NCBI RefSeq assembly: GCF_014201415.1
Contig: NZ_JACHEH010000006.1
Coordinates: forward strand, 212,387 to 276,386
Length of the DNA stretch: 64,000 nt
Source of the DNA: Chelatococcus composti
GTDB taxonomy: Bacteria > Pseudomonadota > Alphaproteobacteria > Rhizobiales > Beijerinckiaceae
Reading direction: 5' to 3'
Translations under genes and position numbers: made by a program
Shown here: positions 56,265-64,000 of the stretch, in pieces
Layout: each line of letters opens with the position of its first letter
Numbering within the stretch: the stretch's first letter is position 1
Notes under the pieces: generated by a model
What the model was told of the DNA's origin: nothing
The model's database searches: none
What the model saw: only the letters and a program-made list of their open reading frames with translations

Positions 56265-56936
56265 ATGGTGATGAACCCGACCTATCGCAGCCCGGCGGAT
56301 ATGCCGTCCACCATCCCGCTCTTTCCCCTGTCGGGCGTGCTGCTGCTGCCGCGCGGGCAACTGCCGCTCAACATCTTCGAGCCGCGCTACCTCGCCATGG
56401 TCGACGACGCGCTCGCCGGCCGCCGCATCATCGGCATGATCCAGCCCCACGCCGAGGAGAAGGTGCAGACGAGCACGCCACGCCTCTATGCCGTGGGCTG
56501 CGCGGGGCGCATTACGCAGTTCGCCGAGACCGGGGATGGGCGCTATCTCATCACACTGAGCGGCATCGCGCGGTTCCGCGTGCGCGAGGAGCTCACGGTC
56601 ATGACGCCCTATCGCCAGGCGCGCGTGGACTACGAGCCCTTCGCGGTCGACTTTACGCCCCGGGCGGGAGAGGAAGAGGTGGACCGCAACGCCCTCATCA
56701 CGGCGCTGCGGAATTTTGCCGCGGCCAACGACCTGAAGATCGACTGGAAGAGCATCGAGGAGGCGCCGAACGAGGCGCTCGTCAACGCCCTGTCGATGAT
56801 GAGCCCCTTCGGCCCCAAGGAGAAGCAGGCGCTGCTCGAGGCCCCTGACCTCAAGGCCAGGGCGCAGACCCTCGTCGCCATCACCGAGATTGAGCTCGCG
56901 CGCATCGCCGGCGGCTCCGAAACGACGTTGCAATGA
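56265..56936 (+). CDS. LON substrate-binding-domain protein
   Basis: 223 residues consisting of a stand-alone N-terminal Lon domain: STIPLFPLSGVLLLPRGQLP and NIFEPRYLAMVDDALAG. No AAA or protease domain follows. The role is not known in general; in alphaproteobacteria it is usual between the CnoX-like gene and Trm112, as here. Start at ATG 56265 with GGGAG upstream. Confidence 0.88.
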   Translation: MVMNPTYRSPADMPSTIPLFPLSGVLLLPRGQLPLNIFEPRYLAMVDDALAGRRIIGMIQPHAEEKVQTSTPRLYAVGCAGRITQFAETGDGRYLITLSGIARFRVREELTVMTPYRQARVDYEPFAVDFTPRAGEEEVDRNALITALRNFAAANDLKIDWKSIEEAPNEALVNALSMMSPFGPKEKQALLEAPDLKARAQTLVAITEIELARIAGGSETTLQ

Positions 56937-56972
56937 GCCGCGTCCCGTGCGATTCGCACGGCCAGGAAGTGT

Positions 56973-56997
56973 CGAGACGAGACGAGGCGAGACGAGA
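56973..56997 (+). repeat. Pentanucleotide tandem repeat in the Trm112 leader
   Basis: Five copies of CGAGA (one reads CGAGG) run up to 3 bases before the Trm112-type ATG at 57000 and include the likely Shine-Dalgarno sequence GAGG. Confidence 0.8.
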
Positions 56998-56999
56998 CG

Positions 57000-57227
57000 A
57001 TGAGCGAAGGCCGCAACGAGGGGCAGAAGCCGCAGCCGGGCGCGACCCGCACGTCGGGCGGCGTCGACCCGAAGCTGCTCGAGATCCTCGTCTGCCCGCT
57101 GACCAAGGCGACACTGGAATATGACGCGGAACGGCAGGAGCTGATCAGCCGCCAGGCCAAGCTCGCCTACCCGATCCGCGACGGCATCCCGATCATGCTG
57201 CCGGAAGAGGCGCGGCCGCTGGAGTAG
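57000..57227 (+). CDS. Trm112-family protein (YcaR-like)
   Basis: 75 residues; the core [18 protein letters not shown] and [18 protein letters not shown] is typical of bacterial Trm112 proteins. Only one of the usual zinc cysteines is seen (C in LVCPLTK). Such proteins act as small partners of methyltransferases; here the partner is not known. Lies 63 bp after the LON-domain gene and 7 bp before a convergent UbiH-type gene. Confidence 0.88.
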   Translation: MSEGRNEGQKPQPGATRTSGGVDPKLLEILVCPLTKATLEYDAERQELISRQAKLAYPIRDGIPIMLPEEARPLE

Positions 57228-57234
57228 ACAGGGC

Positions 57235-58533
57235 CTAGAGCGCCTCTCCCCGCATCAGCCGGGGCACGGCGCCTACGAGGCCCGCCGCCTCGCGGATGAA
57301 GAAGCGCTTGACGGCCGGCATCCGCTCGACGAGGCCGAAGCCGAGGTCGCGCACCAGGCGCCCGGGCAGGAAGTCGTTGGAGAACAGGCGGTTGAGGCCG
57401 TCGGTGGCGATGCCCATGGTCACCGTGTCGAAGCGCCGGGCGCGCTCGTAGGCGAGAAGCGCCTCCTCATCCGCCACGTCGCGGCCGAGCCGGCAGGCGT
57501 CGATAATCTTCTCCGCCAGGACGGCAACGTCGCGCAGGCCGATGTTGATGCCCTGCCCGGCGATGGGGTGGACGAGATGGGCCGCATCGCCGACGAGGGC
57601 GAAGCGCTCGGCCACGAAGCGCCGGGCGATGCCGATGGACAGCGGGAAGCCCCGGGCGGGGGACAGAAGCGTGATCTCGCCGAGTTCGAGACCGAATCGG
57701 CGCTCCAGCTCCTCGTGCAGGTCCTCCGCCGGCAGTTGCAGCAGATAGTCGGCGTCGGCCGTGCGCTCCGTCCAGACGATGGAGGAGCGGTGCCGCCCCT
57801 CCCGCGTGGCGAGCGGCAGGATGGCGAAGGGACCCGAGGGCAGGAAATGCTCGATGGCGCGCCCCCCGTGCGGGCGCTCGTGGCCGATGGTCGCGACGAT
57901 GCCGACCTGGCCGTAGCTGCGGCCGATCCAGCCGATGTCGGCCATGTCGCGCAGGCGAGAGCGCGCGCCGTCTGCCGCCACCAGAAGGCCGGCCTCGATC
58001 TCCTCGCCCGAGGCGGTGGTGACCGAGACACGATCCGGTCCGGCGGAGAAGCCCATCACGGCTTCGGCGACGAGCGTGACGCCCGCCTGCCGGCAGGCGG
58101 CGGCGAGCGCGTTGATGAGGTCGTCGTTCTCGACCATGTGCGCGAAGGGCTCGCCTGGCGTCACCTCGCCGGAAAAGTTCAGGATCGAGGGGCGCACCGG
58201 GTCGGCGAGGCGGCTGTCGGTGATGACCATGTCGAGGATCGGCTCGGCGCGGTCCGCCACGGCGCTCCAGACGCCGAGGGCCTCGAACATGCGCCGCACG
58301 CCCGCGGCGATGGCCGAGGCGCGCGATGCATCACCGCCGGGCGCCGGCTGCGCGAGCGCCGGGTCGAAGACCGTCACATCGAGCCCGCCGGCACTGCCCT
58401 TGGCCAGCGACAGGGCGAGCGTGAGACCGGCAAGCCCGCCACCCCCGATGACGACGCGGCGCGCAGGCGGGAGCCCGCGCCCCCCCTGAAGCCCTTCGCC
58501 GTGCTTGCGTCCCGTCCCTGTCGCTGCCGCCAT
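57235..58533 (-). CDS. UbiH/UbiF/VisC-family FAD-dependent hydroxylase
   Basis: 432 residues from the ATG at 58533 (AGAGGG upstream). FAD-binding GGGGLAGLTLALSLAKG near residue 30, ADGARSRLRDMADIG in mid-protein, and the second FAD motif FALVGDAAHLVHPIAGQGIN near the C-terminus. Family members hydroxylate the ring of ubiquinone precursors; which carbon cannot be decided from sequence. Divergent from tesB across 121 bp. Confidence 0.9.
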   Translation of the reverse strand: MAAATGTGRKHGEGLQGGRGLPPARRVVIGGGGLAGLTLALSLAKGSAGGLDVTVFDPALAQPAPGGDASRASAIAAGVRRMFEALGVWSAVADRAEPILDMVITDSRLADPVRPSILNFSGEVTPGEPFAHMVENDDLINALAAACRQAGVTLVAEAVMGFSAGPDRVSVTTASGEEIEAGLLVAADGARSRLRDMADIGWIGRSYGQVGIVATIGHERPHGGRAIEHFLPSGPFAILPLATREGRHRSSIVWTERTADADYLLQLPAEDLHEELERRFGLELGEITLLSPARGFPLSIGIARRFVAERFALVGDAAHLVHPIAGQGINIGLRDVAVLAEKIIDACRLGRDVADEEALLAYERARRFDTVTMGIATDGLNRLFSNDFLPGRLVRDLGFGLVERMPAVKRFFIREAAGLVGAVPRLMRGEAL

Positions 58534-58654
58534 GCCCTCTCTCCGACGATCTTGACGAACAGGCCCGGCAAGGGCCTCATGCGTCCGGGCCGACGTTTCG
58601 CACGGGCCCCTTTCCATCTTCGCAGGTTCTCGCACACCTGCTCCGGGACGGATC

Positions 58655-59524
58655 ATGAAACTCGCCATTTCCGACCTGCTCGAAATACTCGATCTCGAGG
58701 TGCTGGAACACAATCTGTTTCGTGGTCGCAGCCCGCAGGTGGGTTGGCAGCGCGTCTTCGGCGGTCAGGTCATTGGCCAGGCCCTCGTGGCGGCCACGCG
58801 CACGGTCGAGCCGCAGCGCAGCGTGCACTCGCTGCACGCCTATTTCCTGCTGCCCGGAGACCCGAAGGTGCCGATCATCTACGAGGTGGACCGCATCCGC
58901 GACGGTCGCAGCTTCACGACGCGCCGGGTGGTCGCCATCCAGCACGGGCAGGCCATCTTCTCCATGTCCGCCTCCTTCCACGTGCACGAGCCCGGTCTCA
59001 TGCACCAGGTGCCCATGCCGAACGTACCGGCGCCGGAGGAGCTGCCGAGCGACGAGGACATCAAGGCGCGCGCGCTGCCGCTGATGCCCGACCCGGTGCG
59101 GGCTTACTTCGAGCGCGAGCGGCCCATCGAGCTCCGGCCCGTGGAGTTCCGTCGCTACATGTCGCGCGAGCCGATGGAGCCGCGCTTCAACGTGTGGATC
59201 CGCGCCACGGGACGCCTGCCGGATGACCCGGCCATCCACCAGTGCGTGCTCGCCTATGCGTCGGACATGACGCTGCTCGACACCAGCCTCGTCGCGCACG
59301 GGCGCACGGTTTTCGAGCGCACCATCCAGGCCGCGAGCCTCGACCATGCCCTGTGGTTCCACCGCCCCTTCCGCGCGGACGACTGGCTGCTCTACTCGCA
59401 GGACAGCCCCTCGGCCGGCGACGCCCGCGGTTTCTCCCGCGGGCTCATCTTCTCGCGGCACGGCGAGCTCGTCGCCTCGGTCGCCCAGGAAGGGCTGATC
59501 CGCCCGCGCGACGATCTCGCCTGA
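58655..59524 (+). CDS. tesB: Acyl-CoA thioesterase II
   Basis: 289 residues, double-hotdog thioesterase that hydrolyses medium- and long-chain acyl-CoA. GRSPQVGWQRVFGGQVIGQA and SLHAYFLLPGDPKVPIIYEV at the N-terminus; LAYASDMTLLDTSL holds the catalytic aspartate; LWFHRPFRADDWLLYSQDSP and GRGF-type RGFSRGLIFS carry the remaining site. Divergent from the UbiH-type gene. Confidence 0.94.
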   Translation: MKLAISDLLEILDLEVLEHNLFRGRSPQVGWQRVFGGQVIGQALVAATRTVEPQRSVHSLHAYFLLPGDPKVPIIYEVDRIRDGRSFTTRRVVAIQHGQAIFSMSASFHVHEPGLMHQVPMPNVPAPEELPSDEDIKARALPLMPDPVRAYFERERPIELRPVEFRRYMSREPMEPRFNVWIRATGRLPDDPAIHQCVLAYASDMTLLDTSLVAHGRTVFERTIQAASLDHALWFHRPFRADDWLLYSQDSPSAGDARGFSRGLIFSRHGELVASVAQEGLIRPRDDLA

Positions 59525-60061
<537 letters not shown>

Positions 60062-60095
60062 TCCGCCTTCCAATTCTTCCGACAGGAGTTGATAG

Positions 60096-61442
60096 ATGAC
60101 GCTCTCGCGCAGATTGCAGGCGGGACTCGGCGCCCTTGCGCTCGCTCTCGCCATGGCGGAGCCCGCGCTCGCCCAGGCTCAGGCGGAGGCTGCCGCCGCG
60201 CCCGTCCCGAACAAGGGCGATACCAGCTGGATGATGCTCTCGACCATCCTCGTGCTCACCATGACGATCCCGGGGCTGGCGCTGTTCTACGGCGGCCTTG
60301 TGCGCACCAAGAACATGCTGTCGGTGCTCACGCAGGTGTTCTCCATCGTCTGCATGGTGAGCCTCGTCTGGGTGATCTACGGCTACAGCCTCGCCTTCAC
60401 CGACGGCGGCGCCCTGACGAGCTTCGTCGGCGGCTTCTCCAAGATGTTCCTGTCCGGCGTCAATGCTGACTCGACGGCCGACACCTTTACGGCAGGCGTC
60501 GTCATTCCCGAGTTCGTGTTCATCTGCTTCCAGATGACCTTCGCCTGCATCACGCCCGCCCTCATCGTCGGCTCCTTCGCCGAGCGCATGAAGTATCCGG
60601 CGCTGATGCTCTTCATCCTGCTGTGGGTGACGTTCGTCTACTTCCCCATGGCGCACATGGTGTGGTTCAGCGACGGCTACCTCTTCTCGCTCGGAGCACT
60701 CGACTTCGCCGGCGGCACGGTGGTGCACATCAATGCGGGCATCGCCGGCCTTGTGGGCTGCCTCGTGCTCGGCAAGCGCATCGGCTACGGCAAGGAGCCC
60801 ATGCCGCCGCACTCGCTCACCATGACGATGATCGGCGGCTCGCTGCTGTGGGTCGGCTGGTTCGGCTTCAACGCCGGCTCCAACCTCGAGGCGACCGGCG
60901 GCGCTGCCCTCGCCATGGTCAACACCTTCCTCGCCACCGCTGCCGCGGCCCTGGCCTGGCAGTTCGTGGAGTGGGCGGCCAAGGGCAAGCCCTCGCTGCT
61001 TGGCACCGTCTCCGGTGCGGTCGCCGGTCTTGTGGCCGTCACGCCGGCCGCCGGCCTCATCGGCCCGATGGGCTCCATCGTCCTCGGCATCGTGGCCGGC
61101 GTGATCTGCTTCTACGCCTCGACCACAATCAAGAACGCCCTCGGCTATGACGACTCGCTCGACGTCTTCGGCATCCACGGCGTCGGCGGCATCATCGGCT
61201 CGATCGGCACGGGCATCCTCGTCAGCCCGGCGCTGGGCGGCGTCGGCGTGGACGACTACAGCATGGGCGGCCAGGTCTGGGTCCAGACGGTGGCAGTGAT
61301 CGTCGCCATCGCCTGGAGCGGCATCGGCTCGTTCATCCTCTACAAGATCGTGGATGCCATCGTCGGCCTGCGCGCCACGCCCGAGCAGGAGCGCGAGGGC
61401 CTCGACGTCGCCGACCACGGCGAGCGCGCCTACAACTACTGA
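60096..61442 (+). CDS. amtB: Ammonium transporter
   Basis: 448 residues with a signal peptide ending EPALAQA, then eleven predicted membrane helices. Signature GGTVVHINAGIAGLVG has the first pore histidine; FGIHGVGGIIGSIGTG has the second. The C-terminal tail that binds GlnK (LRATPEQEREGLDVADHGER) is intact. Lies 34 bp after glnK and ends at a terminator. Confidence 0.96.
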   Translation: MTLSRRLQAGLGALALALAMAEPALAQAQAEAAAAPVPNKGDTSWMMLSTILVLTMTIPGLALFYGGLVRTKNMLSVLTQVFSIVCMVSLVWVIYGYSLAFTDGGALTSFVGGFSKMFLSGVNADSTADTFTAGVVIPEFVFICFQMTFACITPALIVGSFAERMKYPALMLFILLWVTFVYFPMAHMVWFSDGYLFSLGALDFAGGTVVHINAGIAGLVGCLVLGKRIGYGKEPMPPHSLTMTMIGGSLLWVGWFGFNAGSNLEATGGAALAMVNTFLATAAAALAWQFVEWAAKGKPSLLGTVSGAVAGLVAVTPAAGLIGPMGSIVLGIVAGVICFYASTTIKNALGYDDSLDVFGIHGVGGIIGSIGTGILVSPALGGVGVDDYSMGGQVWVQTVAVIVAIAWSGIGSFILYKIVDAIVGLRATPEQEREGLDVADHGERAYNY

Positions 61443-61464
61443 TCCTCCACGAGAACCGAACCTC

Positions 61465-61492
61465 GGCCCTGGCCTTGCGCCGGGGCCTTTTT
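61465..61492 (+). terminator. Rho-independent terminator of glnK-amtB
   Basis: GGCCCTGGC and GCCGGGGCC form a 9-bp stem (one G-T pair) followed by TTTTT, starting 22 bp after the amtB stop. Confidence 0.87.
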
Positions 61493-61647
61493 GTTTGCCT
61501 GGCAAACCTGCAGCAGGTCGGGACCCGACGGCACGCGGGGCCACCGCGTCGGGACAGGGACAACGCACTGCCATCCGCCGTGGTTGTCCACACCGTCGGC
61601 CGCCCGCACGGGGCGGAAAGCGCCTCGCGCGCCGCGAACCGTCGAGA

Positions 61648-61661
61648 TTGACCTGCATCAA
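61648..61661 (+). promoter_or_regulatory. FNR/FixK/ANR-type box upstream of ompW
   Basis: TTGAC-ctgc-ATCAA fits the TTGAT-N4-ATCAA consensus with one mismatch. It lies 62 bp upstream of the ompW-like start. OmpW genes are known to respond to oxygen through FNR in enterobacteria. Confidence 0.65.
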
Positions 61662-61723
61662 AGATCGGCGTCGCCCTCGTTGACAGGTTCGATTCGTTGC
61701 AACCCACCTTCAGGGCAGCTCTG

Positions 61724-62413
61724 ATGAGACTTCTCACCCGCAAGCTTCTGGCCGCCTCGGCCCTGTCGCTGTTAGCATCGCCTGTTTTCGCCGCCGATCT
61801 CGTGGATCGGGCTCCTTCTGTCGCGCCTGCACCCGCGCTGGCGGCGGCTCCGTCGCCGTGGCAGCTGCGCGTCCGCGGCGTCGGCGTGATCGCCGAGGAC
61901 AGGGGCAACGTCACCGGCATTCCGGGGTCAGACCTGAGCTACTCGCGCTCGGTCACACCGGAGCTCGACATCTCCTACTACTTCACCGACAACATCGCGG
62001 TGGAACTCATCCTCGCGACCACCTACGCGAACATCAACGGCAAGGGTACGATCGCCGGCCTCGGCAAGATCGGCCGGACCTGGATCCTGCCGCCGACGCT
62101 GACGCTGCAGTATCACTTCACGAACTTCGGCGCCTTCAAGCCCTATGTCGGCGTGGGTGTGAACTACACCATGTTCTATGACCAGAAGGCCGTCGGCGTC
62201 AGCCACCTCGACGTCAAGGACACCTTCGGCGCTGCCCTGCAGGTCGGCTTCGACTACATGATCAACGAGCACTGGGGCGTGAACTTCGACGTGAAGAAGC
62301 TCTTTCTCGAGCCGAAGTTCAACGCCACGCTCGCCGACGGCGTCACACGCGTCCGCGGCAAGGCCAAGCTCAACCCATGGCTGATCGGCGCCGGTGTCAC
62401 CTACCGGTTCTGA
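61724..62413 (+). CDS. OmpW-family outer membrane protein
   Basis: 229 residues from ATG 61724. The signal peptide ends at SPVFAADL. WQLRVRGVGVIAEDRGNVTG starts an 8-stranded barrel with TPELDISYYFTDNIAVELIL, TLQYHFTNFGAFKPYVGVGV and a C-terminal aromatic GAGVTYRF. It should form a small hydrophobic channel in the outer membrane. An earlier TTG at 61697 is in frame but lacks support. Confidence 0.92.
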   Translation: MRLLTRKLLAASALSLLASPVFAADLVDRAPSVAPAPALAAAPSPWQLRVRGVGVIAEDRGNVTGIPGSDLSYSRSVTPELDISYYFTDNIAVELILATTYANINGKGTIAGLGKIGRTWILPPTLTLQYHFTNFGAFKPYVGVGVNYTMFYDQKAVGVSHLDVKDTFGAALQVGFDYMINEHWGVNFDVKKLFLEPKFNATLADGVTRVRGKAKLNPWLIGAGVTYRF

Positions 62414-62426
62414 CCGATGAAACGTT

Positions 62427-62509
62427 GCCTGCAGCGCCCGACGCGCTGCAGGCGCCCGGCCGCGCATGCCGCTTTCCTGTCGCAGGAGTGCAGGAAGAAC
62501 GGCATGCGC
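62427..62509 (+). other. Two consecutive strong stem-loops between ompW and ftsK
   Basis: First: GCCTGCAGCG/CGCTGCAGGC (62427-62453), 10-bp perfect stem with a 7-nt loop. Second: GCGCATGCCG (62462-62471) with CGGCATGCGC (62500-62509), 10 bp, with an inner TTCCTG/CAGGAA pair. No T-run follows either. They may end ompW transcription, stabilise its mRNA, or belong to a small RNA. Confidence 0.65.
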
Positions 62510-62708
62510 CCCCTGCGCCGGCGATCGCGCCCCCGCAAGCGCGCGCGGGCGCGGCAACCGCCTGCCCGTTAACCCATTCAACAAGATCGCGTTTTCGTTC
62601 GCCGGAAAGTTAACGGCGGCTTAACTGGCCAGCCGCTAGGGTAACGCAATCGGCCGTGCCGGCCTCGCCGGGGCGGCAGGAAACGTTCACCCCATCCCGG
62701 TTGCCGCC

Positions 62709-64000
62709 ATGCGAACGAGCCGACACTCCCTTTCGCAAGCCGACGAACTGTCGGATGCCCTGCGCCGCTTTTTCGCCCGGCGTGCGGCGGAGCTGGGAGG
62801 GCTCGGGCTTTTGGTGCTGGCCTTCGCCTTCGGTCTCGCCCTCGCCACCTGGTCGGTCGAGGATCCGAGCCTCACCCACGCCACCAACGGCCCCGTGCGG
62901 AACCTTCTCGGCCCGCTCGGCGCCGTCATCGCCGATCTCGGCATGCAGATCCTCGGGATGGGCTCCATCGTGCTCGCCGTGCCGGTGGCGATCTGGGGCC
63001 TGCAGCTCATGGGCCGGCGGCGTCTCGAGCGGCTGCCGCTGCGCATCGGCCTGTGGCTCGCCGGCACCGCTGCAGCCGCTGCTGTCGCCAGCGCCATGCC
63101 GGCCACCGCCGCCTGGCCCCTGCCGAGCGGTCTCGGCGGCGTCATCGGCGACGGCCTGCTCTTCGGCCTGCGCGGTATCCTGGGTCTCACGAGCGGCCCC
63201 GGCGCCGCCATCATCACCCTCGTCTATGCCGGCGTCGCCATCCTCGCGCTCACCGCGGCCTGCGGCTTCGGCTTCCCCGAGACGGCAGACGAGGATGAGG
63301 AGGAGGATCTTCCCCCGCGCCGCTCCTCACGACGGGCGCCGGCAGACGACTTCGACGACGAAAGCGCCGATGAGCCTGGCTGGGGCATCATCTCGATCGG
63401 CGCCGTCGTGCATGGTTTCATGACGCTGAAATCAGCCATCGCCCGCCGTCTCGCCGCGCGACGCTCCCCCGCGCCGGCGCGCGCGGACCTGCCGGCCGCG
63501 CCGGTCCCCTCCATTCCGCACACTGCGCCCCGGCGCGAGCCGCGCTTCGACCACGATCCCATCCCGGCCGGCGAGCCCTGCGACGAGGGCGACGATGTCG
63601 ACGCAGCGCCCTATTCCCGCGCGGAGGAGGAGGCCTTCGCGCCGCGCCCGGCGGGACAGGCCGGATCGCGCATCGTGCCGCCGCGGGCGGCGCCGAAGCC
63701 CGGCAAGCGCCTGGCACGGGAGGCGCAGCCCTCCTTCCTCGACGAGGCCGAGGGCTATCAGCTGCCGCCTCTTTCCCTCCTCGCCGAGCCGAAGAAGACC
63801 AGCGGCGCCGTGATCTCGCCCGAGGCGCTGGAGCAGAACGCGGCGCTTCTGGAGAGCACGCTGGAGGACTTCGGCGTCAAGGGCGAGATCGTCAACGTGC
63901 ATCCTGGCCCGGTGGTGACGCTCTATGAGTTCGAGCCGGCGCCGGGCACCAAGTCCTCGCGCGTCATCTCCCTTGCCGACGACATCGCCCGCTCCATGAG
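62709..64000 (+). CDS. ftsK: DNA translocase FtsK (partial, 3' end beyond the window)
   Basis: 430 codons are present and the frame stays open at the edge. Residues 1-180 hold about four transmembrane helices (LGLLVLAFAFGLALATWSVE, then MGSIVLAVPVAIWGLQLMG). A charged, proline-rich linker (about 185-370) follows. The start of the motor region is visible: LEQNAALLESTLEDFGVKGE, then VHPGPVVTLYEFEPAPGTKS and RVISLADDIARSM. The Walker A and gamma domain lie outside the window. Anchors at the septum and pumps chromosome DNA during division. Confidence 0.94.
   Translation, partial: MRTSRHSLSQADELSDALRRFFARRAAELGGLGLLVLAFAFGLALATWSVEDPSLTHATNGPVRNLLGPLGAVIADLGMQILGMGSIVLAVPVAIWGLQLMGRRRLERLPLRIGLWLAGTAAAAAVASAMPATAAWPLPSGLGGVIGDGLLFGLRGILGLTSGPGAAIITLVYAGVAILALTAACGFGFPETADEDEEEDLPPRRSSRRAPADDFDDESADEPGWGIISIGAVVHGFMTLKSAIARRLAARRSPAPARADLPAAPVPSIPHTAPRREPRFDHDPIPAGEPCDEGDDVDAAPYSRAEEEAFAPRPAGQAGSRIVPPRAAPKPGKRLAREAQPSFLDEAEGYQLPPLSLLAEPKKTSGAVISPEALEQNAALLESTLEDFGVKGEIVNVHPGPVVTLYEFEPAPGTKSSRVISLADDIARSM

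Overview
The window is about 64 kb of high-GC DNA, close to fully packed with genes, with alphaproteobacterial content. The signs are the atpG-atpD-atpC end of an F1 operon, a PutA without a DNA-binding domain facing an Lrp/AsnC regulator, AhpC with AhpD, an Rrf2 regulator beside sbp-cysTWA, a CnoX / LON-domain / Trm112 / UbiH-type / TesB / GlnK / AmtB series, and FtsK at the right edge. This fits Hyphomicrobiales (Rhizobiales); I cannot name a genus. It looks like ordinary chromosome: I see no phage, insertion sequence, integrase, CRISPR array or rRNA. One tRNA, Gly(GCC), is present.

Layout: 1-2.1 kb, end of the ATP synthase operon with terminator. 2.1-6.6 kb (minus), an NMT1/THI5-type ABC importer followed by an acyl-CoA synthetase. 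6.8-10.5 kb, divergent putR-like regulator and putA. 10.7-11.9 kb, ahpC-ahpD. 12-14.4 kb, a frameshifted CPBP protease and a tandem pair of related P-loop NTPases of unknown role. 14.4-17.8 kb, a copper locus (frameshifted MerR/CueR-type regulator, copA, divergent copZ, two CueR-type promoters). 17.8-26.4 kb (all minus), homocysteine methyltransferase, DeoR regulator, LOG protein, EamA transporter, an autotransporter of about 1150 residues and a DUF72 protein. 26.5-29.1 kb, modABC behind a ModE-type box. 29-32.9 kb, small regulators, small alpha/beta-barrel proteins and a DapA-family aldolase. 32.9-36.5 kb (minus), a YnjBCD-like ABC transporter. 36.6-37.1 kb, a frameshifted, metal-ligand-poor deformylase-like gene. 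37.3-44.3 kb, a TetR-amidohydrolase-LIV-type ABC cluster ending against a DUF3830 gene. 44.7-46.2 kb, a zinc-ribbon mini-protein coupled to a group III truncated haemoglobin, and an L,D-transpeptidase. 46.4-49.4 kb, an MFS and an SLC13-type transporter. 49.6-54 kb, sulfate ABC transporter plus Rrf2 regulator. 54.4-64 kb, tRNA-Gly and the housekeeping series ending in ftsK, with glnK-amtB behind a sigma-54 promoter and ompW behind an FNR-type box.

Themes: this is a nutrient-scavenging genome with six ABC systems (NMT1-type, molybdate, Ynj-type, LIV-type, sulfate, and the catabolic pairing of an importer with a CoA ligase), each with a plausible local or recognisable control element. Three genes (CPBP protease, MerR copper regulator, deformylase-like) each break by a small indel while both halves stay well conserved, so a draft-assembly artefact must be excluded before calling them pseudogenes. 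No complete undescribed system is proven here. The best leads are the tandem P-loop NTPase pair at 12.9-14.4 kb and the zinc-ribbon/haemoglobin pair with its structured leader at 44.6-45.5 kb.
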